From assembly GCA_026120185.1 (NCBI GenBank), contig JANUWF010003377.1, positions 1,623,001-1,687,000 on the forward strand: a DNA stretch of 64,000 nt. Reading direction: 5' to 3'. Both the position numbers and the translations under genes were made by a program. Source of the DNA: Voacanga thouarsii. Lineage: Eukaryota; Streptophyta; Magnoliopsida; Gentianales; Apocynaceae. The notes beneath the pieces are model-generated. The model did no database searches and was not told the DNA's origin. It saw only the letters and a list, made by a program, of their open reading frames with translations. Shown here piece by piece: positions 47,164 through 60,134 of the stretch (within the stretch, counting starts at the first letter, position 1; each line of letters begins with the position of its first letter).

Positions 47164-48520
47164 AATCGGAGGCGGCGAGTAGTCTCTCTCCTCTGTAAGT
47201 AAGACGGAGGGCCCGGATGACAAGCTCTGTCCCCTTCTCTAGTTTATATTTTAAAAATGCGGTAAAAATCACTTTAGGAGTGTATTTTTGAACTCCTAAA
47301 AGTGTTTATGCAAAAAGGTAGATTTAGGAGGGGGGGGGGAGAATTAAAAGTTTCAAGACCAATACCGCAATAGCACTAAAGAGTTTCAACATGATTTTTT
47401 AGACCGAACTGATCGAACCAAAATCGGTCTTCAAACCAATTTGGTCCCCTATTTTAAATTATTTTTCTTCAAAAATATTTTATTTTATTCAAATCGTTTT
47501 AAATTAACCAATCCAACCAAAAAATCATTCTCTCATTTTTTTTACTAGATAAGATAATATAGTTATAAAAAAATAAATTACACATATAACTAAACAATAA
47601 TAATAGAGTTAAAATCACAATTTTCTTCCAATTTTATTATTTATATTTTTATAAACTTAAATTACATTATATTATTAATTAATTTTATTTTTAAAATAAT
47701 TATATTTTTAATATTAAAATTATAATATTATCAATTTAATTATAATTGAACCATTGAACTATGAACCAATAAATTTTCTAACTTCATATCCGGTTCTTCT
47801 GAAAACATTGAAGTTGAGAACAAAGAAGCCAATTTCTGATAAGTTTTCCCTACCAATCATGATTACGAACTAATTCCTACCGACCCAACTATAGGTAACT
47901 ACCAATGGCAAATTCATACCGAGACGAAAGGTGAAAATGTTCCTTTCCAAGGGGTCAGATTTCTCACTTTTTGTAGAAAAAGTAATATAATGATAAGAGC
48001 TCTCAACAAACTTGGGCGGGCTACTATCACATTAGCAAAAGTAAAAACGATAAACAACCAAGAAAATGAACATGCGAAACAAACAATTCACATTAGGTTG
48101 TTTCCAATGTCTACATTCAAAATGATGGACATTTGTTGGAGTACAAAGGCTGGAAAGATAATCGCAACAAACATTTCCCATGGGAACTAAAATAGGACAG
48201 AGTGCTGAGTTTAGCGAGCAGTGTTCTTGTTTGTACAACTACATATGAACAATGGCTGAATAAGAAAATCCCAGAAAACCGAAACCTGTTTCAATTTCCA
48301 CATACTAGTTGAGAGTAGCTAGAGAAAATTTGCCGTCCATATTGAAAAGGACAAGGATTTCTGTTCCACATATGGCAGCAAATAAAGTATACAGACAATT
48401 CTACTTAACACGCTAAGAGTCTGGAACTTAACAGCAGAGAGTTAAAACCATGTTCAATGCCTCACATGTTCCCCAGAAGAAGTTCCAGAGAGCATCAGCA
48501 TCTGTCAAAGGCGGTGGGAT
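47164..48520. other. Intergenic and probable 3' untranslated sequence of NRPB11
   Basis: 47164-47990 is AT-rich, with a run of nine or more G near 47329-47339 and no gene seen. About 48000-48520 is more balanced in composition and lies just downstream of the NRPB11 stop (minus strand), so part of it should be 3' UTR. No polyadenylation signal could be fixed. Confidence 0.45.
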
Positions 48521-51500
48521 CTAATACCCCCCTGATCCCCCAAGGGCCCTTGCTAGCTCAACCTACAAATAGTTGAACACAAAAAATCCATAAGGGCCAC
48601 ATGAAATATGCAAGTGATAGTAAGTTGACAACCTTTCTCATGATTCACATAATCAGGAAATTGATAAGACAAATCTGTCTCATGAATGAAAATGAATTAA
48701 GCTGTTAAAAATTTTATGTTAGTGAATCCATATCATCACAAAAATGAGCCAATTAATTGCAAATTATTTCAGTTTAAGGTAGAGAGCCATTTCTGACACC
48801 ATGACAAACCAACTTACAAAAAGCAAAAGCTAAACACAAAGATCCTGAGAGAATCATATTCATGATTCAAAACACCGATTTGAAAGGTAAACACGCTATT
48901 TGAACAACTACATTGAGCTCCACTTGCCAGTCATCTGAGCAGAAATGATCCTAATTCATTAATAAACAACTAAGTATTTTTATTCGAGACTTCTCCAAAA
49001 ACAAAAAGATCTGTAGAAACAACAAATTAGTTAATGCTTAAGCACAACTCCAGGACACTGATGGTATAGAAAAACAAAGGAACACCCATGACTCAAAGCT
49101 CAAGCTGATCTAAGATATTTTCCAGAGGTCAACGATTTTCATCTAGGAATTTACACAGCAGAAATCAAATTTTAGACAATTATTCAAGCAGAGAACTTTC
49201 TTTGTTTCCCTAAATCAAACTGTGTGAAAAGGGCATCAGCCCATAAAACCAGTTTTACATATTCTTGACCAAGAGGCAGATTTTGGGAAAACAAAAAGGA
49301 ACAGATATTCTTAATGGATGATAGGCCACAGCACTGCACTGCACAAGTTTATGATTCCAAAACCAAAACCAAATCTACTCCCTTTTCCGCATGTCCTTTG
49401 TAATTTTAATAATCAATCCCACACTTGAATTCTTTTATTTCCTTTTCGCTCTTCCTTACTCCATACTTTGCTGATATCCCAAGCTCAAGGTCTCTTTTAT
49501 GCCTAATCCGTCCTTTTTCTGTCTTTTTTCCCTCTACTACTACATAAAGTTTCCCTCAGTCCATCTTGTCCCCAAATTCATCAATCAGGAAGTGCCTCTA
49601 TTATCATTTTCTCCCATATGGTGATCCAAGAAAAACACATTGCACTTAGAACATTATAAATGGCGATAGTTTTAGAAATTTTTCCCCATCTTCTCGTAGG
49701 TGTCATGGTTGACAGGAAGTCAGCATATCTTCCTCTAGTAATGGGTATACATGGAATAAATACTAGTATCTCTTTCACTGATATCCCAGAAAGCTAAATG
49801 GATATTTACCTCAGAAATCACTAATTCATCCTAAGAATTTCAGACAGTCCGCTAGAAGCACCAAAATTCCCAAAACCTTCAACTAATAGAGTCCATTGCC
49901 AAGCTCAACTGGGGCGAGGAATTTGTTCCCCATGAATTATTATTATTATTATTATTTTAATATATAACTATGAGGTCACAATCTGCAGCTTCAGAAGTTC
50001 CAAAATAACGGGTTTACACAACTTAGATCCCCAATCAGTATTTTATTCTCTAAATCAGCATTAAAACTTTATGCAGATTATAATTAGCAATATGGCATGA
50101 AACACTATAATGCCAGTATAAACTAAAGTTACAGATTGTAGAGCTACAGGTAGCACTCCTAATATGTTCCTCAACATGGATGTGGCCACTGCATTTGGGA
50201 CAAACTCAACTACCTTATCCTCACAAATTCCCATTTACTACACCACACAAATAATTTCCCATGCCAGCCAGACTAGCCATGTTGAAGGGTCATCGACATA
50301 CTTCCAGTTCAAGTCACCTCCAACTTTTCCAATCTCCACATCTGTTCAGAGCATCAACCAAACATTATCCTCTCTCTGCCACTACGAAGCCAACCCCATC
50401 TGAGCCGATAGAACCTCTGAACTTTTAAAACCCTGCATTAATAAATTTTTCAAGCATCTTCATTTCTTTGCCCTAATGCATGCTCAGGGATATGCCTCAC
50501 ACTCCTTAAGTGTTAGTCAATAAGCCTTAGTCCCTTTTTATCTTGTTCATCATGGACAGGGGACATTTTACTCTATTTTCCATATCACATTACAGTTATT
50601 TTTCTTCATTCTGAGCATAATGGTATAAACAAATAAATGAGCAAATGATGATGAATGATGAATACAGGACAACAATTCTTAATATAAGCATAAAGAGAAG
50701 TCATACTCATAATCCTTTAAATAACTTTTGTTATCACAAAAGAGAATTGACAATACACACACTATGGAACAAAAACAAATCTAGAGACTGGAGAAGCTCT
50801 ACCGAGAAATCATGTAACCATCATTATGGAACAGCAAAGCAACAAACCAGACAAAAAATTAAAAACTCTTCAAGACACCAGAAAAATGAAAACCACCAGA
50901 ACTAGAGTACCAGAAGTCGCAGCCACCCAATTCTATAGTCAAAGTATACATCCTTATCAATTATCTCATCTCTTAGCATATGAAATAAAACCATCATGGT
51001 GCATTACATGCCCATGCTTGACAACGTTTTATTAACATGCAATAGACACACAACAAAAGATGAACTAATAACAAGAAATTTGGACTGATTGCTATCCTTT
51101 TAATTCCCCTTGATAAATAAGTCACATCTGATTCATGAATGCACAAGAGTGATAGAGACAAGCGGCAATAACCAGTTAAGGTTTACAAGCATAGGGAAAA
51201 ACATTGCTCCCCATAAGCGTAAAACTTCAGATGATTCTAAAGCCCGAACCTTAATTTTGCACACCTTAAAGGACAGACAACTCATATGAAGGTTAGAATA
51301 ATATTGAGTCTTTCTTTAGATTATTCTATTTTATTGAGTCTTTCTTTAAAATACTATGAGTTTTAGAATTGGAGTATTTTGCTAAATTGTGAATTTTCAT
51401 AAGTTTCCCAAAAGTTAAAATTTTTGTTCTAGTTATTCCTAAATTGAGTTTTAGTTAGGATTCCTAAATTGATTGGTTTAAGAATCCTATTGTCATAGCT

Positions 51501-54500
51501 ATTACTCCCTCCGTCCCATTAAAATTGACAGTGGTTGATTTGGCGCGAGATTTTATGCAAAAGTAAAAGTTACTTCCTCCGTCCCCTTTTATCTGTCCAT
51601 TTTAACCGATTCACAAGTTTTAAGAAAAATAAAGTTTTTCAGTTAATTAATTAACATTTCTTATTTTATCCTTAAAGAATCTCTTTCTTTATTAAGGAGT
51701 AATCAAAATCCAAAACTTTATGCGGTGTAACCATATTTAATTTACTTTCATTTCCCACTACAAGTGCACAATACTCATTGTATTAAAGAGGGGAATTTGT
51801 GAAAAAATAGCAATTAATATTATCTTGGTTTGCTAATGGGACAGATAAATTGGGACAAAAATCTTAGTTAAAATTGACAGATAAACAGGGACGGAGAGAG
51901 TAGAATATAATAATAATAGACTATAATACAGTATAATAAAAGTAAAAAATAGTGGATCCCACAATACTTTATGTCAAATCTAAATATATAAAAATAATAT
52001 ATGTGGGGTATATTGATTATTTTATAATAAATTATATAGTAAAACCTTTCCTTTTAAAAAAAGTGTCAAATTTTTGGGTCAATCCAAAATAGTAAGTAGG
52101 TCAATTTTGTTGGGAGGGAAAGAGTATTAGTTTTAAAATCTTAGAGAGTCTAGTCCTCGCTAGCTTATTCAATCAATAAGAATCTAAGATGTGACACCTA
52201 GAGTTTCTCCTTTTCAATCAATATGGTGCTACATTTTTGAAACCAGTTTCTTTGCTGAATTCTGACTTTACAGCAACTAAATTTAGCCTCTCTTTTGTTT
52301 CAGTGGTTATGTAGGCCTGCCTAACGGTTTTCTTGCATCAAAGAGGGTGCTAAGGATCACAAGGGATTATTTGTCTATGCATAAATATATTATCTGCTAA
52401 GCCCATGTTCATATATATTACGCAAGTACCAGGGACTTGCCAAATCCAACCAATTTCTGTCCTTATTCCATGAGCCTTAAAACCTCAAGAACAATAATCA
52501 GGATCAGGTTAGGACAGACAGAAACAACAACAACAACAACAATAATAAATCATACCTCAAATGCATTCTTCAGATGATCAAGCTCCTTATCCAGATCATT
52601 AATAGCCTGATTATATGCTTGCATTGGTGAGGATTTGCTGGTTGTATGAATCTGCATTTATACATAACAAAGGTAAGACACAAAGCAGCGAAATGTTTGG
52701 GGGAATTAAAGCTCTAAAAATGTATTCCAACTAGTAACCTTACAACCATAAGCATTTAGAACAAACAAAGCCAAATGCCAATGGCAGCTACAAAACCAAG
52801 GAAAAACTACTTAATCACCCAGTGAGAGTTTAAAAGTATGGCAACAGTTGAATAAATTGTCTTTGTGCCAAATGTGGTCATATATGTGTCTATCTACTAT
52901 ATCTTCTTTCGTGATTGGCAACTTGGCCTGTCAAATTAGGGTGTAATTGGACAGCGATTGGATTGAAATAAGTTTGTTTGAATATAATTAAAAATTATTA
53001 AATGCGTGCCTAAAGTGGGATTAAAGATAGAGAATATAATATGTTGTGAGTATATGAAAGTTCTTGGGAAACAAAAAATGTATAAAATAATATTTTTTTG
53101 AATTAAAGTGAAATTTTGAATTGGAATGGATTTGGGAAAATCCTTGGCCAATCACACCCTTAGACAAATTTTGCAATCATGCCCTTCTACTGCAAAGCAC
53201 TCAATTATACCCTTTAGATATGAAAGAAGCTCTCAACCTCACCCTTCATTAAAATTCTAATGGTTAACTCACTTGTCAACTTTTCTGAGGGAACTGATCA
53301 AAAAATAACTAAGTCAAGGGGCTTTGTGCAAATTCTCATTTTTTTCCCTCTCTTTTTCTTTCCCTTAACTCTCCTATCTATTTGTGCTAAACCCGATTCT
53401 ACACTTTCTGGTGACCAAGGTGCTTGTGCTGATGCTGGCGTACATGGCTGCACATTGCAAAAAACATAGCCACTGCTACTGTGCCACCATGATTACCTTG
53501 TGGAATCATCACTACCACCAATCCACCATGTCCGCAAACAAAATATGAGAATTTTCCTTTACCAAAACCTTGAACAACACCCATAGTGAATTTTCTTGCA
53601 AATTAAGCACTTTCAATTACTCTTACTTGGAATTTCCCAAATATAATTATTGTGCAACAAATTGAGTTAAATCAAATTTTAGAGATCTTTATTTTGCTAA
53701 GAGAATGCTGAATAAGGAGATGAGACACATGGCCCAAGTGAATAAATCTAGAAAGGCTTCGTTCAATGTGGAGAAGATTTTCCCAGGTGTGTTAGGTTTA
53801 ATATCCTTCTTGAACTCTAAAAATGACCATATTTTGAATTTACTAGTAGGTAAGGAGCAATGGACGGAGAAAACAGTGAGGAATAGAGGGTCAACTGTGA
53901 AATAATTGGAGTGATAATCATTGGAGTTGAGCTTAATGGGAGTAGAAGCAAAAACTAATTATGGGCAAAGACATTGACAGAGTGGAAGGCTGAGATGGTG
54001 GTGGTGATTGGCCTATGGTGGAGGGGGTGGTGGGAGTAAGGAAGGGGAGGGAACCAGGTAGATAGGTGATTATAGTGAAATCTATTTCTTTTCTTTCCTT
54101 CTTTATTTCCAAACAACTGAAAGGTAACCATGGTGGCAGCAAAGGCATTGCAATGAGCTGCAATGTACTTTCAGTTTCAGCACCATCCTTTGGTTGCTGG
54201 ATATTGCAGCAAAGCAGAGGTGGGGAAGAAGAAAGAAATAGAAGAATATATATATATATAAAAGCCGGTCAATGTTTTAGAAAATTTAACAAGTGAGTCA
54301 ATAGTTAAAATTTTAACAGAAGGATATAATTGAGAGTTTCTTCACATTTGATTCTTCACATTTGAAGGGCCAAATTGACTGTTTAGCAATAGAAGGGTGA
54401 TGATTGCCAAACTTGCATACTTTGAAGGGCCAAATTACCAATCACCCTATCATTTTATATAAAATACTTGCAAAATTCTTACTCTTTGGCAAGCACCAAA

Positions 54501-55264
54501 TAGTTTAGGTTATCCACAAAAAAAGAATGTCACATAAAGTACAATGCAAGAATGTCAGCAAAAAGATAACAGAAGTAGTGTGTTAAAAACTAAAAACAGA
54601 AAAATCAGAGGATAATTGGGCAAAAGATAATTTGTAAAATTTAGAATGTGAAATACCCAAGCCATTGTTGAATTACACATGAAAAGAACCTCCTTCCCCC
54701 AAAAAAACAAAGGTCGCTAGCAAATATGTTTAATTATCAAGGTTGGAGCTAAATTCCTGTATAAATAAACCCAAAAATAAAATAATGGGAAAATAATTCA
54801 TAAAATTAAACATGGTAAAGAATACTGACCCTGACTAAGATTTTGTACCGAAGAGGATGGGGAAGCTTGTATCCAGCAAAGAGGACATCAGGGTCCCTAT
54901 GCAATTGCCTATATTATTCGTAAGAATACAAACAGGGATAAATGAGGATTTAAGATCAGGGTTTAGGAAAACCCGAAAGAAACAATAATTGGAAATAAAT
55001 TTCACGATTTTACATGCGGAGAATGTTTCCGATGGTGTGATCCTCTCTCTCGACAGTGAATGAAGCTGCATTAATAATCTTCGTATCCCTCTCGTAAGAA
55101 ACCCTACAAATTACCAAATTATAAATTCACATAAAATCAAAAATTGCAGTGACTGAGCAGAAAAGATAGCCAAAAAATCACTACAGAACCCGCTGAGAAT
55201 TAAAAGATTACTTCTTGACGCCTTCTGGGACAACAAATCGCTCGTAACGGTCGGGGGCGTTCAT
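48521..55264 (-). CDS. NRPB11: RNA polymerase II (IV and V) subunit 11, RPB11 family, 119 aa, five exons
   Basis: Minus-strand coding exons are 55264-55212, 55103-55014, 54908-54830, 52651-52556 and 48562-48521, joining in frame through GT-AG introns of 108, 105, 2178 and 3993 bases. The product starts [18 protein letters not shown]. It has the family's [10 protein letters not shown] segment (37-46), [12 protein letters not shown] (56-67) and a C-terminal helix [19 protein letters not shown] (84-102). The last exon adds 13 residues ending LGGSGGY. RPB11 forms the alpha-like heterodimer with RPB3 that nucleates polymerase assembly in the nucleus. The length of 119 aa fits the family (about 115-120). 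Introns 3 and 4 are swollen by MITEs and an inverted-repeat element. The start codon is the only upstream ATG in frame and gives the canonical N-terminus. An untranslated leader probably extends to about 55370. Confidence 0.95.
51505..52124. mobile_element. Outer Stowaway-like MITE in NRPB11 intron 4
   Basis: The ends CTCCCTCCGTCCCATTAAAATTGAC and GTCAATTTTGTTGGGAGGGAAAGAG are inverted, with TA on both sides (51503-51504, 52125-52126). Without the inner insertion it would be about 290 bp, the usual size for this type. Confidence 0.85.
51573..51900. mobile_element. Inner Stowaway-like MITE inserted in the outer one
   Basis: The ends CTTCCTCCGTCCCC and AGGGACGGAGAGAG are inverted, with a TA duplication (51571-51572, 51901-51902). 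The internal TIR wording differs from the outer MITE, so it is a different subfamily that landed inside a relative. Confidence 0.85.
52911..54445. mobile_element. Long imperfect inverted-repeat element in NRPB11 intron 3
   Basis: The left end GTGATTGGCAACTTGGCC and right end GGGCCAAATTACCAATCAC are inverted. Similarity continues inward for roughly 150-200 bases (for example CTCAATTATACCCTT near 53200 against AAGGATATAATTGAGAG near 54320). A MITE interrupts the left arm. The middle (53300-54260) shows fragments of higher GC with no recognised protein. Long terminal inverted repeats around non-transposon filler suggest a Mutator-like, possibly Pack-MULE-type element, but no 9-bp duplication was found. 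Confidence 0.5.
52939..53159. mobile_element. Tourist-like MITE (221 bp)
   Basis: The ends GGGTGTAATTGG and CCAATCACACCC are inverted, with the 3-bp duplication TTA (52936-52938, 53160-53162), as in PIF/Harbinger-derived MITEs. It sits inside the left arm of the inverted-repeat element. Confidence 0.85.
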
Positions 55265-56960
55265 GGCTACAAACCTCTGTTAAACTCCTGCTGCAACAGA
55301 CCACCAAGAAAGGAGAAAAGGCAGAAGAGGAATCGATAGTGCTTGGACTGGTGGTCTCCTCACTCTGGATGTAGGTTAATTAAAGAAAATCAAATTCACA
55401 TTTAAACTCTAAAATATGAATTTGCAGTTTGGTTTCTCAGTGGCGTATGGATACTTATTTGATAAAATTAAAATTTAAAAATAAAATTTTTAAAATTAAA
55501 GTTTGAAAAATAAATTCTTAATTTTGAGATTTTTAATATAAGTTTTAAATTAATTATACTTCACTTTTATACTATTTTTTATTACAATTTAGATTAAATA
55601 TAAAATAATATTAATAATTAAATAATTATTTAGTTTATTTAGACTTTAAATTTAAGTAGCTTTTATTTCTCCTAACATTTATAACAAGATTTTAATATGC
55701 CTTAATTAATTAAGTAATAAAAAATTATTATCAAAATGCACATAATTAATTAAATATTACACATTTAATAAAATAAATATGTAATTAATTAATCTTAAAT
55801 ATTTAATTGAATTATCAAACACATTCTTAATTAGTTAATTAAAGGTCAGGGCGTTGAAGGAAAAGTGTAAAAAAATTATATCTATGTTCTTATTGTAATC
55901 AATTAAAAGTTAAGGAGTTGGTGGAGAAGTGTAAAAATTCATTTTGTACGGGGGAACAACTGTAGTGGTCATTTTTAATGGTCACTAATACATCCCATAC
56001 ATCTCATACAGTATTAGTTAGGAAATTCATTTTCCCAAATAATATTAACTAGATTATCTTTTTAAATGTGTACTATTTTAAAATGGATAAAAAAAATCCT
56101 GTATACGCAAATAATTTTTTTAGAAAAATAAAATGATATTGATTTAAATTTAAATAAAAATTTAAACAACTCTCATTATTTTTAGACTACTGATGTTAAC
56201 AAGAAAAAAGTTCACTTGAAGTCAAATATAATATTTTATAAATAAAATAAAATTGAACCAAACTAACTCATGCCTAAGAACAAGTGAAGTTCAAATCTAT
56301 CATTTAATTCATTGGGCTCTTATACATATATTAATTGAGCCAAACAAATAAAAGACCTTCTAAATGAATCTCTTAATCAACTAGTGATTTAGATTTTTTT
56401 TTTTTTTAATGCCATAAGATACTATTCAACTAATTGGATTAAATTACTTAAAAATTATGAAACTTCACTTATAAATAGGCACTCCCCCCAAAGAAAAGTG
56501 CGTTCAAGCATTGTCAAGGCTGCATACGCTTTCAAGAAGTTTTGAATTTTAAAAAAAGAAATATTCAAAGTATTTTTCAAGGCATTGTTCGTTCTTCATT
56601 CAAGAAGTCCAAGATGTCTTAAAGGCTTAGTGATGTTCATTTTCAAATCTTTGTCGAACTGAGATGTTCTTCTAAAGAGAAAAATCGGCGGATTAATATG
56701 TCATATTAAGAGATTTCTTTCTAAATTTATAACCACTTCTCATATTTATTAGATTAAAATTTGGTCTTTATTTTTCTTTATCTCTAATTTGTAGACTCAA
56801 AATTTATTATATAAGTATAAATTTCTAGTACACCCAATGTGACGAACTCCACTTTCCATTTCTTCCCCTCAAAGTATAAAGTTGAATTCAAATTTAATTC
56901 ATGGCTTCAAAAAACAACATATATACATCATCTCGTTCAAAGCTTGATCACCATTAAATG
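55265..56960. other. NRPB11 promoter region and AT-rich intergenic DNA
   Basis: 55265-55375 is probably NRPB11 5' leader. 55380-56440 is AT-rich with no gene. 56470-56530 contains TATAAATAGGCACTCC followed by a repeated CTTCAAG/TTCAAG phrase; this resembles the TATA-to-leader part of an LTR or a short promoter, but no paired repeat was found. Confidence 0.4.
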
Positions 56961-59300
56961 AAAAATCAAAGCAACATGCTGTTTATAGCAAGGCTACTAC
57001 AGTTTGGGACAGTTTGGGGATTTGGGAATCTCTGGTATCGTCCCGAAATTTCAATTCTCCCAAATCCTTGGTACTGGTCCCGAACTGTGGTGGCAAAATA
57101 ACAAAGGTGGTTCCAATTCTGTTCCGGATCTTTTTGAATATTTTTCACACAGAAAAAAGGGAAAAAAGGGCTGCAAATGCCATACCAAAAGGAACCCCAT
57201 TCCTTTGCCTCCAAAAACTCCATATAACAGGCAAAACACACACAAATCACATACAAAAGCTGCAAATTTCCCAAAACTTTTTCAACCCACCCCCCAACAA
57301 ACAAGCAAAATCAAATGTCTGAATCGTATAGGTTTCATTTAAATGTAGGATGTTCTTGACGCCATAAATATTTTGGAATAGCTATGGAATGGCAAAGGAC
57401 AAAACAGCATTGGATGTGCTTACTTCTTCACACTATGAAAACCAAGGAATTAGCTTATACAGAATATTCTGCCTAATTCATCAGAAGATTAGCATGAGTC
57501 AAGCAATTTAAATAAAATTCCAGCCAAAATAGAAGGCAGTGCTTATTTGCAAGTCATCCCCATGCCAAAATAGATTTTTTTTTTTTTTACACATACCCCT
57601 CCCTTCCACCTCCCCAAACAAAAAGAAATTAAACAAAAAACCCACTGCAACAACACTTCATACCGTACTACACAAAACAAGAAGGAAGAAGATAAGCATA
57701 GCTTTCAAAATAAGTTTAGTTTTAAATATTCCCAAGTGTCTTTGTTTTGCAGTATCTAAACATGAGGCTTTAACTTTAGTCCATTTTATTTATACATACG
57801 GAATCATGGAGTGATTGCACCAACAACAAATTAAAAATGGAAGACTGAATTAAATTTGCAACAGCAGCCAACATAGTGGATTTCAATTGTCAGTTGTAAA
57901 GTGAACACCAAATAGAAAAGCACAATGAAATAGTAGAAATACAAGTGTGCAGTACAAGAAGATGATTTCAAGTAAACAAGTGAGACAAATCAAACTGCTG
58001 AGTAAAGGTCTTGGTGTATTAGCATGCAAGAGAGGCATGTACCTTATGTATGCAATGAAGTATTTAATAGGTGTCCGGAATTCCTATCGTGGACCTATAA
58101 AGAAAATAAGGATTTCACTGCCTAATGGCCAAGCCCTAGTTTTATAAACCAAGCTTCAGAACAACCATCACAGCACGGATAAAAAACCCAAACATAGCAA
58201 AACTCATACCAAGTACCAGGAACAACCAGGATTCAAACCCAAAGAGATATCATGTCCATGGCAAATTTGTCAAATAAAACCATTATACTATGCTTTTTCC
58301 AAGTCTTCATAATGGAACTGGAGTAAACAACACAAAACTGAAGATAATGAGTACAGATTCGCTACCAAACCATTTTCTTGAGAAGCTATTGCACAGAAAT
58401 CACTGCCAAGGCATCTTAGAGTAGATTGTACCATCGTACCTATAAGAATTTTTATAGGTAGAATTGTGTCACCTGTTAATTAATTTCCATGTAAACCTAA
58501 CACTTATCAAAATAAGATATCTTGCAATATTTCCAAGACAAAAATACAGCCTTTTAATTTAGCATTCCAAAAACAAAGATCCACGTAAAACTACCAACCT
58601 CAGCAGATGCACATAACAGAAAATTGATGTGAAAAATGATACTTATATCATAGTCATTTTACAACATCGCATTGGATTAATAGTCAATTCCTAGATAAAT
58701 AATGTGAAACCATGCTGCCCCCCACTATGGAGAAGGAGGCTTTGAATGCATTTGGAAAGGAAGAGAAAAAGAAAAAGCTTACCAACAATGATTTATAAAC
58801 ACAGTGCAGGTATACTGGCAAAGATAGAATCAAGCAACAAAAATAAACAAAACAAAAGATAGAGGACAAGAATGGGAATATCGGCAATTAACATCAAACA
58901 AATTGAGTAAAAAAAAAAAAACTCAAAAAAAAAAATTGCAGGAAAAGAATAAGAAAAGATCAGACAGAGAGATATGATCTGTACGGCAGTAAGAATTTTA
59001 AAGGAGGATTCTTTGATTGATAAGGGAAGTGTGAAGAATTGCACAGCCCACAGCGTATAGATATGAAGTTCTAAATCAAAGAAAAAATAAAAAAGAGTTA
59101 AGAAATTACTACCTTTGATCGATTGGAGAGGCCAAAAGCAGAGAATCGGAATCCTATTGACTCGCTTGATGGGGAGGAGGAGAAAGTGAGCCCTGGAGAT
59201 TGGAGGCCACAGTAAGGAGGAGAGAGCGACCGAGCGAGACGGTGGGAGCTGAGACCGAGGTATACGCCAGACAGAGAGAAAGTGTTGTCCTATTTCCTTT
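56961..59300 (-). other. Possible small transcription unit of unknown product
   Basis: The minus strand at about 59290-59112 is GC-richer, free of long A/T runs and rich in TCTC/CTCC. It ends CGATCAAAG|GTAGTAATT, a good donor site, so it looks like a 5'-untranslated exon. Downstream there are exon-like pieces with AG/GT borders (for example about 58095-58047), and an open minus-strand frame at 57304-56966 without known domains. No coherent protein could be assembled and no family is recognised. It may be a non-coding transcript, a gene for a tiny protein, or chance. Confidence 0.25.
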
Positions 59301-59840
59301 TGAATTTTCTTATGTAAGAAGGGGATATAATTTTTGAAATTTTATTTATTTAAAAAATTATGTCAATTATTTAGTGTAATTATACTATAAAAATATGATT
59401 ATTAATATTAAATTATGTTTAAAATTATAGTTATAAAAAAAGTTATGTTAATTATTTAGGTTATGTTCACATAATTTTATTTAATAAAATATTAATTTAA
59501 ATATTAATTTTCTAAATACAAAAATTGTATAATAAAATATTATATATGATATTATTTTGGATCATTCATTCCTTTTTTTTATACTTATTATTTTAAATTA
59601 TAATCAATAATTATATTTTTAAATTAGAATAATATATAATATTAAATATTAATTATATGTATTTTTATTTTGTGTGTATATAAATAATAAAGGTTTATTA
59701 TAAAAAATTAGTCTTAATATTTTTAATAAGAATAGATATCTATCCAAAAGAATATTTAAATCCCAAATATTAATAAGATTATAATTAATAATTAAAATGT
59801 ATATATAATATTTCATATATATAATCTATAAATATATACA
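59301..59840. other. AT-rich spacer before element E
   Basis: This is nearly pure A/T low-complexity sequence with many TTATAATATTAAAT-like phrases; nothing coding was seen. Confidence 0.5.
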
Positions 59841-60134
59841 TGTTATGAAATATGAAAGGTCAAGTGACTGTTTAATTTCTTAAAGATAATGTGACGGTTC
59901 GTATACCGTGACTGTTCATTTTCTAAAGTTATTAAATTCATTTCTTAACCTTTCAAATTCTATAACCTTTCAGATTTTATATCGAAACCTCTATAAATAA
60001 GGGTCATATGTAAACAAACGAACAATTAATCAATGAAATCGTATCTAAGCGATTCTCTCTATTTTCTCATCTTCTAGTATCTTTACTTTACAAATTTACA
60101 TTTATTAATTCTATTTTGAATCAAATTCATAACA
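59841..60134 (+). repeat. 5' LTR of element E (294 bp)
   Basis: It starts TGTTATGAAATATGAAAGG and ends AATTCATAACA. A TATA-like CTATAAATAAGG lies near 59991-60002. The first bases equal those of the LTR of D, the rest diverges. ATACA precedes it (59836-59840) as the candidate target duplication. Confidence 0.85.

Larger units (their letters stand above)
48563..52555 (-). other. Intron 4 of NRPB11 (3993 bp) with nested MITEs
   Basis: The donor is GAG|GTATG at 52556/52555 and the acceptor TTTGTAG at 48563. Most of it (48563-51500) is non-coding of mixed composition with an (ATT)n run near 49936-49957. 51505-52124 is a MITE within a MITE. A (CAA)n stretch lies at 52525-52541 beside the donor. 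No independent gene was recognised; open frames near 50164-51035 show no family features. Confidence 0.8.

Noticed and set aside
46910..47165. GC-rich minus-strand frames at the hAT end
   Set aside because: They are produced by the transposon's repetitive GGGCCGG ends and have no start context or homology.
53399..53584. 61-residue minus-strand frame in NRPB11 intron 3
   Set aside because: It lies inside the inverted-repeat element and has no family features. It is kept only as possible captured filler.
56470..56640. TATAAATAGGCACTCC with downstream CTTCAAG repeats as an LTR
   Set aside because: Suggestive of an LTR promoter, but no termini, duplication or second copy were visible in the window.
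56966..57342. Overlapping 112-residue frames on both strands
   Set aside because: Neither has known motifs. Acceptor-like AG sites are present but no consistent exon chain could be built.
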